From: Bifidobacterium felsineum
GTDB taxonomy: Bacteria > Actinomycetota > Actinomycetes > Actinomycetales > Bifidobacteriaceae
Reading direction: 5' to 3'
Length of the DNA stretch: 64,000 nt
Assembly: GCF_002802915.1 (NCBI RefSeq)
Contig: NZ_PEBJ01000002.1
Location: forward strand, 565,675-629,674
This document shows, in pieces, positions 1-8,907 of this stretch. A program made the translations under genes and the position numbers. The notes below the pieces were generated by a model that saw nothing but the letters and a program-made list of their open reading frames with translations, was not told the DNA's origin and did not search any database. Each line of letters begins with the position of its first letter. The first letter of the stretch is position 1.

Positions 1-7
1 CTCTTCG

Positions 8-80
8 TGGAGCTAGGGGGATTCGAACCCCCGACCCTCTCCATGCCATGGAGATGCGCTACCAGCTGCGCTATAGCCCC
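8..80 (-). tRNA. tRNA-Ala(GGC)
   Basis: Read on the minus strand this folds as a 73-nt cloverleaf. The acceptor stem is GGGGCTA/TAGCTCC with one G-T pair, the anticodon loop is ATGGCAT giving GGC (alanine), and the T-loop carries GGTTCGAATCC. The discriminator base is A and the CCA tail is not encoded. It lies downstream of the histidine phosphatase gene on the same strand. Confidence 0.95.
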
Positions 81-223
81 GTTTTCAGTTGTTGACCCGT
101 CGTTCGGACCTCGTATACATTACGACAGAATGAACTATCCGGCAAATCGGCGTGTCGCCAAATGACATTCATGTAGTTTGGCATGCCGCACGCCGGATAG
201 TTTTCCTACTGTTTCCAACGATT

Positions 224-925
224 TCAGCGTTCTTTTTCCCATTCATCCGTGTCCGCTATGGCCGGGCCATGGTTGTAATCGAGCAGACGCCAGCGCGTTG
301 GCTGCCCCTCAATATCCATCGGGACAAGACGCACCCAATGCGCATTGCGCATCGACAGCAGCGAGGCGAATGTGGGATCGATCTGGCTCAGCCCCAGTAA
401 GGTCTGGAGGGTCTGAGAGATCCATGCCCCATGGGAGAACACGAACAGATCGGTGTCCATGCCGGCGCGGGTCGACCAATCCTGCAAGGCCTCTACACCG
501 CGCTTACCTACATGCTCCTTGGCTTCGGCATGATATTTCATTTCGCCGCCTCGATGCTCCATCCATGAGCGGAAATCCTCGGGATAGCGTTCGGCAAGTT
601 CACTGACCGCATGTCCATCCCAGTCGCCGAAGCTGCGTTCACGCACGCGCACATCATCATGGACGGTCGCGCCGCCCAATTCGTCGGCAAAAGCCTGCGC
701 GGTGGCATGAGCACGCATCAGATCGGAACATACGATGATGCGATGATCCGTTTCCGGCCTGCGATCCACATAGAGGTCCTTGAGTGCCGCGGCGGTTTGC
801 CTGACCTGCCACTGCCCCACTGCATCCAATGGGATATCCACTTGACCCTGAAGCTTGTGCGCCGCGTTGTAGGACGTGCGCCCGTGGCGCACGAGGAAGA
901 TGGAACGGACGTGTTGAGTTGTCAT
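224..925 (-). CDS. Histidine phosphatase family protein (phosphoglycerate-mutase-like)
   Basis: The 233-aa protein has the histidine phosphatase signature LVRHGRT at residues 11-17, with the phospho-accepting His14. It also has an acidic ERSFGDWDG segment and a second catalytic His in FVFSHGAW. The family covers cofactor-dependent mutases and a wide range of phosphatases, so the substrate cannot be read from the sequence. I chose the ATG at 925 rather than the longer reading from 982 because AAGGATG lies about 8 nt upstream and the RHG motif then sits at the usual distance from the N-terminus. It follows glmU and rsfS on the same strand after a ~100-nt gap that contains two hairpins, so co-transcription with processing or partial termination is plausible. 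Confidence 0.85.
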   Translation of the reverse strand: MTTQHVRSIFLVRHGRTSYNAAHKLQGQVDIPLDAVGQWQVRQTAAALKDLYVDRRPETDHRIIVCSDLMRAHATAQAFADELGGATVHDDVRVRERSFGDWDGHAVSELAERYPEDFRSWMEHRGGEMKYHAEAKEHVGKRGVEALQDWSTRAGMDTDLFVFSHGAWISQTLQTLLGLSQIDPTFASLLSMRNAHWVRLVPMDIEGQPTRWRLLDYNHGPAIADTDEWEKER

Positions 926-949
926 GGGGAATACATCCTTACGTTCGAA

Positions 950-1013
950 CGTGGCTGCATATGCAGCCACGCATGTATGCAAACGCGGTGGGGTGAATGT
1001 TCACCGCCACCGC
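950..1013. repeat. Two hairpins between rsfS and the phosphatase gene
   Basis: A perfect 22-bp palindrome spans 950-971 (arms 950-960 and 961-971, centre GCATATGC). A second, imperfect GC-rich hairpin spans 985-1013 (GCGGTGG pairing with CCACCGC). They lie 25-90 nt upstream of the phosphatase start and directly behind rsfS. Neither is followed by a clear T-run on the minus strand. They could be an operator or an mRNA processing structure; the sequence does not decide. Confidence 0.5.
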
Positions 1014-1025
1014 GCCATTTATTGC

Positions 1026-1439
1026 TTATTCGGCCAAATCATCGGCAGCATCGTCGTGTGCCGCCGTTTCAGGGTGCTCAAGTTGCAGATCAATCGATTC
1101 ACAATCTTTCCACAGTCGTTCCAGACCATAGAACTCACGAGCCTCGTCGTGCATCACATGGATGACGAAATCGCCATAATCGAGCAGCACCCATTGCCCT
1201 TCGGTCAGGCCTTCGCGCGAGCGAGCCTGACGCCCATCGCATTTGAAGTACAGGTCCTTTTCGATCTCCTCGGCAACGGCGAGCACCTGACGCTCGTTCG
1301 AGGCACCCGCAATCATCATGATGTCGGTGATGCCGAGCAGATCGGCAACATCGAACGCCACGATATCGGTGGCCTTGATACGGTCGGCGGCAGCGGCCGC
1401 CACACGGACAGCGTTGATGGAATCCTGGAGCGCCGGCAT
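1026..1439 (-). CDS. rsfS: Ribosomal silencing factor RsfS (Iojap family)
   Basis: The 137-aa protein matches the RsfS/Iojap family over its length: an N-terminal AADRIKATDIVAFDV segment, then the conserved block DIMMIAGASNERQVLA and the strand WVLLDYGDFVIHVM. RsfS binds uL14 on the large ribosomal subunit and blocks subunit joining under nutrient limitation (family knowledge). The C-terminal ~20 residues are an acidic extension. The ATG lies three bases past the glmU stop, with GGGAG inside the end of glmU as ribosome site, so the two are almost certainly co-transcribed. Confidence 0.93.
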   Translation of the reverse strand: MPALQDSINAVRVAAAAADRIKATDIVAFDVADLLGITDIMMIAGASNERQVLAVAEEIEKDLYFKCDGRQARSREGLTEGQWVLLDYGDFVIHVMHDEAREFYGLERLWKDCESIDLQLEHPETAAHDDAADDLAE

Positions 1440-1442
1440 CGA

Positions 1443-2825
1443 TCAGCGCTCCCAGGCGGGCTTCCAGCCCTCGACATTATGCTGTGTGTTCTCGGAGTAG
1501 ACCATCGTGTCATCCGGCACGGCATGGCGAACCACGGAGCCTGCACCGGTGGTGACATTGTCGCCAACCTGCACCGGGGCCACGAACAGGTTACCGGCAC
1601 CCACATGGCATCCGGAACCGATGACGGTACGGTTCTTGTGCACGCCATCATAGTTGGCGGTAATCGTGCCGCCGCCGATGTTGGTGTGGTCGCCAAGCTG
1701 GGCATCACCCACATAGCTCAAGTGAGGCACCTTCGTGCCGTTGCCGATATGTGCCTTCTTCATTTCCACGAATGCGCCGGCCTTAGCGTCCTCGCCGAAC
1801 TCATTGCCCGGGCGCAGATAGGTCCATGGGCCAATGTTCGTACGCGCACCGATATGGGATTCCTGAACACGGGAACGTTCGACTACGGCTTCGGCATCGA
1901 CAGTGGCGTCAATCAGTGTTGTGTATGGGCCCACGATCGCATCCTCACCGATGACCGTATGCCCCTGCAGGAAGGAGCCCGGAAGAATCGTGGCGTCACG
2001 GCCGATTTCAACATCATCCTCAATCCACGTGGTCTCCGGATCGAGGATGGTCACGCCTTCGCGCATCCAACGCTCGCAGACACGACGGTTGTAGGTCTTG
2101 GACAGCGCCGCAAGCTGCACACGGTCGTTCACACCTTCCACAGTCAGCGGATCGGGAGCGGCGAATGCGCCGACCTTGCCCGCGGACTTTGCGGTTTCCA
2201 GAGCATCGGTCAGATAGAACTCGCCCTGGGCGTTGTTGGACTTCAGGCCGGCAATAGCCTCAGCGAGAACGGAAGCCTCGAATACGTAAACGGAAGTGTT
2301 CACTTCCTGCACTGCGAGTTCACTGCGGTTGGCATCCTTCTGCTCGACGATGCGCAGCACGTTGCCTTCGCGATCACGAATGATACGACCGTAACCGGTC
2401 GGATCGTCAAGAATCGTCGTGAGTACGGTGGCGCCATCACCGGAGGCGTTATGGAATTCCACGAGCTGCCGAAGCGTTTCACTATCCAGAAGCGGCATGT
2501 CAGATGCGGCGATCAGCACCGGGCCGTTCAGCTCACCGGCTTCGGCGAGCTGAGCCATCGCGCATTGCACGGCACGACCGGTACCAGGAATATCATCCTG
2601 ATTCACGATGGTCACATTCTCATCATACGAACGAGCCGCCGCGGCCACACGCTCGGCCTGGAAGTGCACGACCACGGCAAGTGTGTCCGGGTTCAGGGCG
2701 GCGACGGAGTCCATCACCCTGTTCAAGAAAGTCTTGCCGGCAAAGGTGTGCAACACCTTCGGCTTGTTGGAACGCATACGGGTGCCCTCGCCGGCGGCGA
2801 GGATAATGGCTGCAGATAATGCCAT
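1443..2825 (-). CDS. glmU: Bifunctional UDP-N-acetylglucosamine pyrophosphorylase / glucosamine-1-phosphate acetyltransferase
   Basis: The 460-aa length is normal for GlmU. The N-terminal uridylyltransferase domain opens with LAAGEGTRM and the KPKVLH lysine motif within the first 30 residues. The C-terminal half is a left-handed beta-helix of hexapeptide repeats ending in the acetyltransferase site region (GGGTITANYDG). It makes UDP-GlcNAc for peptidoglycan in the cytoplasm. The start is ATG with AAGGGA upstream at a rather long spacing. It leads a minus-strand group glmU-rsfS-phosphatase; tRNA-Gln and a terminator lie upstream. Confidence 0.97.
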   Translation of the reverse strand: MALSAAIILAAGEGTRMRSNKPKVLHTFAGKTFLNRVMDSVAALNPDTLAVVVHFQAERVAAAARSYDENVTIVNQDDIPGTGRAVQCAMAQLAEAGELNGPVLIAASDMPLLDSETLRQLVEFHNASGDGATVLTTILDDPTGYGRIIRDREGNVLRIVEQKDANRSELAVQEVNTSVYVFEASVLAEAIAGLKSNNAQGEFYLTDALETAKSAGKVGAFAAPDPLTVEGVNDRVQLAALSKTYNRRVCERWMREGVTILDPETTWIEDDVEIGRDATILPGSFLQGHTVIGEDAIVGPYTTLIDATVDAEAVVERSRVQESHIGARTNIGPWTYLRPGNEFGEDAKAGAFVEMKKAHIGNGTKVPHLSYVGDAQLGDHTNIGGGTITANYDGVHKNRTVIGSGCHVGAGNLFVAPVQVGDNVTTGAGSVVRHAVPDDTMVYSENTQHNVEGWKPAWER

Positions 2826-2885
2826 AAGTGACGTATTCCCTTCGATCTGGAATAACTTGTGCTATTGCAAACAATCTAAAACAAT

Positions 2886-2929
2886 AGACGGAAAAACAAA
2901 TAACGGCCACTCGAATGTCGAGTGGCCGT
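2886..2929 (-). terminator. Rho-independent terminator after tRNA-Gln
   Basis: A perfect 12-bp inverted repeat (2903-2914 with 2918-2929, 3-nt loop) is followed on the minus strand by the T-rich stretch GTTATTTGTTTTTCC. It lies directly 3' of the tRNA-Gln gene. Confidence 0.85.
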
Positions 2930-2935
2930 CAGCCG

Positions 2936-3006
2936 CTCCCCCACCTGGACTCGAACCAAGACAAAGGGTTCCAAAGACCCGTGTGCTGCCATTACACCAT
3001 GGGGGA
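2936..3006 (-). tRNA. tRNA-Gln(TTG)
   Basis: A minus-strand cloverleaf of 71 nt with acceptor stem TCCCCCA/TGGGGGA, anticodon loop CTTTGGA (TTG, glutamine), T-arm GGTTCGAGTCC and discriminator G. CCA is not encoded. A strong terminator follows immediately. Confidence 0.95.
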
Positions 3007-3165
3007 ATCGTGGGTTTTCACCCACAAGTGTTCATTTATACCACATGTTCGGCATTTGTCGAATAGCGCCGTCATGTCGTGCCACGCATATCGCACGATT
3101 GTATGTTGTCATGCGTTGTACACGGCGACTTCGCAGACGTTCATTCGACACCGATGACCGGCATG

Positions 3166-4188
3166 TCAGGCGAACAGGAAGCCCTGTCCGTGATGCTCCG
3201 GATACGTATCGAACAGTTCGGCGACCGATCCATCCTCGAACACGGCACGAATGGCGCTGGCGAGCAACGGCGCAATGGAAAGAACCGTCAAACCATCCCA
3301 ACGCTTCTCTTCCGGAATCGGCACCGTGTCGGTCAGCACCACTTCGCGTGCGCCGCAGTTCTTCAAACGCTCCACGGCCGGGCCGGACAGCACGCCATGC
3401 GTGGCCACCACGGTCACCGACTTGGCGCCGGCGTCCTGCAGCACGTGGCATGCACCGGCGATCGTGCCCGCGGTATCGATCAAATCATCGACCAGCACGC
3501 AATCCTTGCCCTGCACGTCACCCACCACACGGTTGGCCACGGCCTGGTTCGGGCGCGTGATGTCGCGGGTCTTGTGCACGAATGCCAAGGGGCCACCGCC
3601 GAGGCGCTGCGCCCACTGCTCAGCCACACGAATACGGCCGGCATCCGGGGAAACCACGGCAACATTGTCAAGGTGCCCCTGAAAACGGTCACGAATGTAG
3701 TCCACCAGAACCGGCATGGCGATCAAGTGATCCACCGGACCGTCGAAGAAGCCCTGAGACTGCGCCGCATGCAGGTCAACCGACATGATGCGGTCCGCGC
3801 CTGCGGTTTTCAGCAGATCGAAGATCAGTCGGCAGGAAATGGGCTCACGGCCGCGATGCTTCTTATCCTGACGAGAATAGCCAACCAGCGGGCATACTGC
3901 GGTGATGGAGCGGGCGGAAGCACGCTTGAGCGCATCAATCATGATGAGCTGTTCCATGATCGCCTTGTTAATCGGCTGGTAGTGGCTTTGCAGAACGAAG
4001 ACGTCAGCGCCACGAACCGACTCCGTGTAGCGCACATACATCTCACCATTGGCGAAGTCATACGCCGTGGTTTCCAGCAAATCGATGCCGAGTTGTTGTG
4101 CAACATCTTCGGCCAATTTCGGATGAATTCTTCCCGTAACGAGAATCAGGTTCTTATCAGGCTTTCCTTCAAGGATTGCGCTCACCAT
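3166..4188 (-). CDS. prs: Ribose-phosphate pyrophosphokinase (PRPP synthetase)
   Basis: The 340-aa protein shows the class I PRPP synthetase landmarks: the N-terminal ILVTGRIHPKLAE segment, NGEMYVRYTESVRGADVFVLQ, the basic flexible loop KKHRGREPIS and the PRPP-binding loop VLVDDLIDTAGTI. It converts ribose-5-phosphate and ATP to PRPP for nucleotide, His and Trp synthesis. The reading frame is open upstream to 4257, but the ATG at 4188 (MVSAILEGKPDK) gives the family N-terminus and has GGGAG just upstream. It stands alone between tRNA-Gln and the broken acyltransferase gene. Confidence 0.95.
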   Translation of the reverse strand: MVSAILEGKPDKNLILVTGRIHPKLAEDVAQQLGIDLLETTAYDFANGEMYVRYTESVRGADVFVLQSHYQPINKAIMEQLIMIDALKRASARSITAVCPLVGYSRQDKKHRGREPISCRLIFDLLKTAGADRIMSVDLHAAQSQGFFDGPVDHLIAMPVLVDYIRDRFQGHLDNVAVVSPDAGRIRVAEQWAQRLGGGPLAFVHKTRDITRPNQAVANRVVGDVQGKDCVLVDDLIDTAGTIAGACHVLQDAGAKSVTVVATHGVLSGPAVERLKNCGAREVVLTDTVPIPEEKRWDGLTVLSIAPLLASAIRAVFEDGSVAELFDTYPEHHGQGFLFA

Positions 4189-4326
4189 TACTCCCAACGT
4201 GTGGTCTCGCTGATGCAAATTCCAAGCATAGCCGCTCTTGGCGACTGCGGTACACATCGGCGTCGCCTTGTGTTTACCAACCCTGCATGCAGCACGCTGT
4301 TCAGACCGTTAGACGGCCACCCCAAC

Positions 4327-6256
4327 TCAGTGACCGTCTTTGATCCACGCGGCGAGGGCTTTCTTCACCGTCTGCGCGTACAAATCGCTGTCAAGCTCAG
4401 GATGAATCCCGTCAGAACCCAGTATTTGTGGATTGGCTGTGGCAGCGGCATTCCAGTCCACCAACACCACGTTATCCGGATGCGCGGCGGCATAATCCGC
4501 AAGAACCTGGTTGGTGGATGGAATCCAAGCCCGGTCTCCATGAGCATTGACCAACACCATCACACGATCAGGGCCAATCATGTCATGGATCTGATCCAGT
4601 TGACCGGTGGTGATTTCGGAGTTGGTGGCCAGCCCCACCAACACCCACTGGCGCAGCGTGCCAGCAGATAGGTCGTTCTGAATCATACCGGAAGCCACCA
4701 TGATGGAACGCGAGACTTCGGCATCGGTCTGTATACCAGGGAACACGCTCGACAGGCCTTGGGAAGAGGCGAGCATGACCGAATCTCCGATAGCGGTTAT
4801 TTCATCTCCTGTCGGCATGGCGAAATGCGGGCGTGGAGGCTTAGGAACATCACGGCGAATCAGAGCATGTTCCTTCTGTTGCATTTCTTCCAGCTGTCGA
4901 GCCTGTTCCTCAAGCTGCACCTGCATCGCTGTCTTTGCCGGGGCATTGACCACGCCTTGAACTGCGCCGAATAAAGAGGCCACCAGTAGTACATCCACAA
5001 CAATCGACCGCACAATGTGCGCCCACGACGGCTTGCGCAACGGCAGAATGACGAATAAAGCCGAGTTGGAAGCAGCAGGCTTTTCCACCAGAATCCACGA
5101 GAGTGTCGCTGCTGCAGCGGTGAGTACGGCAGTCATAACCAGTGGCCATGGTCCCGGCACCGGGAAAAGTTTCGGAGCGATTGATTTGCAAGCCAGCCAC
5201 AACGGCCAATGCCATAGATAAATACCGTATGAGTATTTGCCGAGACCTGCGAGAGGACGGAACACCATCAAGTCCTGCATCCATGAATCCTGGCAGATGG
5301 TGCCAGCTATGAGCAGCAGAGCGAGCACGCTGGAAATGATAATGCCGCCATGAAAAGCGAAATCATCCTGTTTGCCGATTATGGTCATGGATACTAACGC
5401 AATGAGGCTTATGAAGGCGAACAGTGGCGCCACAGCACGCCAGATGAGCATGTGCAACGGTTCTGGCACGTACATTGTATTCGGTCGTCCATGAGCATCA
5501 TTGGAGGCGCTTATGGACGGCGTTGGCGCTGTGGTCCCGGATTCATTCACAGACGTCGCTCTTCGCGCTAAACGTTGAGGTTGCGGCCGATTATGGTCGG
5601 AAGAGGTGACCCACCATGCAAGAGCCAGCCCAAGCATGAGACCCACGGCATGCGTATCGGCACCAAAATAAACGCGTGGGGTCGCCACCGGGGCGATAAA
5701 GCATCCACATGGCATATCCACTGCCGACGGCCAACGCCAACGGAATCAATGCGGAAAGATGACTGCGCCGAATCTTCCACATCAGCCAGACGACGCAAGG
5801 TGCCACCACGTAGAATTGCATGAGCACGCTGATGAACCACAAATGCCGGAACGTTTGCGGATTCATCTGATCAAAATAGCTTTGCCCACTTGCAATCGCA
5901 TACCAGTTGTAGCATCCCAGCAGCACGGTTATTATCTGATCGCGTATGGATACCAACAAATCACGGTCGCACAGCCATCCCACGGACACGATAACGGGAA
6001 GGAGCAGGAATAACGCCGGATACAAGCGCACAGCACGTTTCGGGATATACCGTTCAAGGCGAAGTGAACCACTGTTCATAAGGGAACGCAGCAAACTGAC
6101 GCCAATGAGGAAACCGGAAACCGTAAAGAACACGTCTACGCCATAAAATCCGCCTGGCAGCATCTGCTCCTGCATGTGGTACAGCAGAATGGCAATGATC
6201 GCCAAACCCTTAATGCCATCTAATCCAACATAACGTCCACGCACTGCTGCCGCCAC
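4327..6256 (-). pseudogene. Acyltransferase-3 / SGNH-hydrolase membrane protein, split by a frameshift
   Basis: Two overlapping minus-strand frames form one OafA-like protein. The first (from a GTG at 6256) has the acyltransferase-3 start RYVGLDGIKGLAIIAILLYH, PGGFYGVDVFFTVSGFLI and several membrane segments up to MWMLYRPGGDP. The second continues with RVYFGADTHAVGLMLGLALA, more membrane segments and a C-terminal SGNH domain with GDSVM, a Gly/Asn block (GLATN) and DGIHP. The junction is at 5678-5681, where a run of four G (plus strand) sits; removing one base restores GGDPRVYFGADTH and a ~640-aa protein of normal size. Members of this family O-acylate cell-surface glycans. This is either a genuine single-base inactivation or a sequence error. 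No other damage is visible. Confidence 0.85.
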
Positions 6257-6391
6257 TGTTGTCTCTCGCTTTTCAAACCAATACCGTTTCTTCTCAACGG
6301 TTTTTTATATCAATCCGCGCAGACGCCACAGGCCATGCAAAAACGGGACAAACCGAATCTTGCATGGTCTGTTGATGTTATGCGTGTGATG

Positions 6392-7873
6392 TTATTTGTG
6401 GTACAAGCTCACCCGCTCATACTTGGGCTCGCAACATACATTGATGCCGAGCTTGCGGTAGAGGGCTTCATCCGTCGAGGAGATGATCACGGAGAAGAAT
6501 GCATCGCAGCCTCTCAATTGTTCGAGGCCGGCAATCACGCGAGCAGCCACTGGGCTCGTGGCGCTGGTGATGGATAACGCGATCAGGGTTTCATCGGAAT
6601 GCAGACGTCGGTTAGCGCTATTGAGATGTTCGGTTTTGAGCCGGCAAATCGGTTCGATGGCGGCGTCATCGATGACCTGTTCGGCATCGTCCACTCCAGT
6701 GACAGCCTTCAACGCGTGCATGAGCAACGCGCTGGCGGCACCGAGTAGGTCGCCGGTTTTCCCAGTGATAACGCGGCCGTCCGGCAACACCATGGCACCG
6801 GCTGGCGCTCCTGTGACAGCCTCCTTATCAAGCGCCGCAGCCCGAGCCGGTGACAAATCAGGCGTCACCGAAGCCTTATTCATAATCGAGCGCAGTCGCT
6901 CCACCTGCTCCTCGCCGATGCCCGTGCGTTTTACGCGTTCGGTCGCGGCAAAGTATCGACGTACGATTTCCAAACGTGCGGCATCCTTGCAGGCGTCATC
7001 ATCCACAATGGCATAGCCGGCCATGTTGACGCCCATATCCGTAGGGCTCTGATATGGACTCTGACCCATGATGCGCTCCATCATGGCCTTGAGTACCGGG
7101 AAGGCTTCAACATCCCGGTTATAGTTGACCGTGGTTTTGCCATACGCTTCAAGATGGAACGAATCGATGATGTTCGCATCGTCAAGATCCGCGGTGGCGG
7201 CCTCATAGGCAATGTTCACCGGATGGTTGAGCGGCAGATTCCAAATCGGGAACGTTTCGAATTTCGCATATCCGGCATCAATGCCGCGCTGATGCTCGTG
7301 GTACAGCTGGGAAAGGCATGTGGCGAGCTTGCCGGAACCTGGACCAGGAGCGGTGACCACAACGAGCGGTCTGCTGGTTTCCACGTAATCGTTCTTGCCG
7401 TAGCCTTCTTCAGAAACGATGTGTTCAATATCATGCGGATATCCGGCGATTGGATAATGCAGGTAACACGTGACCCCGAGCTGAGCAAGACGATGACGAT
7501 AAGCATCGGCTGCCGGCTGGCCGGCGTATTGAGTGATCACCACCGAGCCCACATAGAGTCCATGGGAACGGAACACGTCAATGAGGCGCAGCACGTCCTC
7601 GTCATATGGAATGCCGAGGTCGCCGCGCATCTTGGCTTTTTCGATGTGGTTGGCATTGATGGCGATGACAATCTCCACATCGTTTGCCATGCTTTTTAGC
7701 ATTTGGAATTTCACGTCCGGTTCGAAGCCTGGCAGTACGCGTGACGCGTGGTAATCATCGAACAGCTTGCCACCGAATTCCAAATACAGCTTGCCGCCAA
7801 ATTGGGCGATGCGCTTGCGAATATTATCGGACTGCAGCTCAATGTACTTCTGGTTGTCGAAGCCCTGACGCAT
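6392..7873 (-). CDS. DUF1846 family protein
   Basis: The 493-aa protein matches DUF1846 (COG4868) over its full length, including FGGKLYLEFGGKLFDDYHASRVLPGF near the N-terminus and a glycine-rich APGPGSGK segment in the middle that resembles a nucleotide-binding loop. Its biochemical role is unknown. I chose the ATG at 7873 (MRQGFDNQKYIELQ) because GGAAAGGGA lies about 9 nt upstream; the longer reading to 8020 has no such support. A TATAAT hexamer on the minus strand (7914-7919) could be its -10 box, though no good -35 is visible. It is transcribed away from a ~1-kb gene-free stretch. Confidence 0.85.
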   Translation of the reverse strand: MRQGFDNQKYIELQSDNIRKRIAQFGGKLYLEFGGKLFDDYHASRVLPGFEPDVKFQMLKSMANDVEIVIAINANHIEKAKMRGDLGIPYDEDVLRLIDVFRSHGLYVGSVVITQYAGQPAADAYRHRLAQLGVTCYLHYPIAGYPHDIEHIVSEEGYGKNDYVETSRPLVVVTAPGPGSGKLATCLSQLYHEHQRGIDAGYAKFETFPIWNLPLNHPVNIAYEAATADLDDANIIDSFHLEAYGKTTVNYNRDVEAFPVLKAMMERIMGQSPYQSPTDMGVNMAGYAIVDDDACKDAARLEIVRRYFAATERVKRTGIGEEQVERLRSIMNKASVTPDLSPARAAALDKEAVTGAPAGAMVLPDGRVITGKTGDLLGAASALLMHALKAVTGVDDAEQVIDDAAIEPICRLKTEHLNSANRRLHSDETLIALSITSATSPVAARVIAGLEQLRGCDAFFSVIISSTDEALYRKLGINVCCEPKYERVSLYHK

Positions 7874-8907
7874 AAGGCGGTATCCCTTTCCGAACATCGT
7901 CATAAACGGAAAAATTATACCGGAAAAAATAGGATCATTTTTCATATGCATTGAGATGCCACATCTCATCAAAAAGCAACGATTTTGCAATGTTGCGGCA
8001 CGACACATTGTCACAATCACTGAGTTAAACGTTTTACTAGATTATAACTCACCACATCAAAACGTTGGAATTAAGCCATTTATTGAATTCTGATACTTAT
8101 TAAGCACTGCGTACTGTTTGTCGCAACTTATGAAAAACTGCGTTTTTGAATAGTCGCATACAAATCAATCAGCGACTTCACCGCATCGCAAAATCTACGC
8201 AACCCCTATATGCCTAATCAGTTATCTCCAATCAGGCAAACCCCTCGAACACACTTCCGCAAAGGCAGAATTCCGATTGTTGCCCTGTTGACTTCACTAC
8301 AGGCGGCCATCAAAGTCGACAGGCCGGCTTTTGGCTCGTTAACCTCGATGAGAAGTTTCCACCGAAGTCACAAACCACGGCATGCCCAAACAGCTTTACT
8401 GATAATTCCCAGGGAAGGCAAATGACCAGGTCTATCTCCCCGCCATCGCTCAGATATCTATAGCAATACTTAGTGAAGTCGTGTGACCAGAATTTTGGTC
8501 CATCGCATCAAAATAACCCGGAGATAATTATTATTCCCAAATCGCCGTCCTAGTGTCAGCACAGGAACCTCTCAACGAAGGCGGAATGGCAGGTCCGGCC
8601 TAGGTCCCATCCCGCCGTTGACGGGGCACCGCATCTCCAATGCAGCCAGTCGGCCATGCTGCACACAGACCCATCTCGATATGTTCAGCACCGTCTTCTT
8701 TCCTCGCACATCGCACAGCTGGCAATCAAAACTAATCACACACTTTCCGAGACATCCCACTTTTGCCCCACGTATTACGAGAAATCAGAAACAGACGATG
8801 CCGAACCTATACTGAATCAAAGGTCATAGAGTTATCTACTACTTGAGTGGTTATGCATAGATTAACTCGGCCATCGCGCAGATGCAGATGTGAAGGAGCG
8901 CTTCAAC
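7874..8907. other. Gene-free stretch upstream of the DUF262 gene
   Basis: No convincing gene was found in about 1 kb. It contains the probable promoter side of the DUF1846 gene, repeat copy A (8008-8137), and AT-rich sequence whose short open frames have no family character and no ribosome sites. A TATACT hexamer at 8808-8813 lies ~100 nt upstream of the DUF262 start but lacks a -35 partner. The base composition is clearly lower in GC than the flanking housekeeping genes. Confidence 0.6.
8008..8137 (+). repeat. Diverged direct repeat, copy A, left of the DUF262 gene
   Basis: This ~130-bp segment aligns in the same orientation with 11182-11320. The shared landmarks, in order, are TTGTCACAA, AGTTAAACGTTTTAC, AAGCCATTT, GATACTTATTA and a block ending in GAAAA. 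The middle carries an indel of about 9 nt. The first block contains the palindrome AAACGTTT. The two copies bracket the DUF262 gene and its flanks, a span of about 3.3 kb. Confidence 0.75.

Noticed and set aside
924..2819. A 631-codon open frame antisense to glmU, rsfS and the phosphatase
   Set aside because: It spans three well-supported genes on the other strand and shows no domain.
8210..8760. Short open frames between the DUF1846 and DUF262 genes
   Set aside because: They lack ribosome sites and recognisable composition on both strands.
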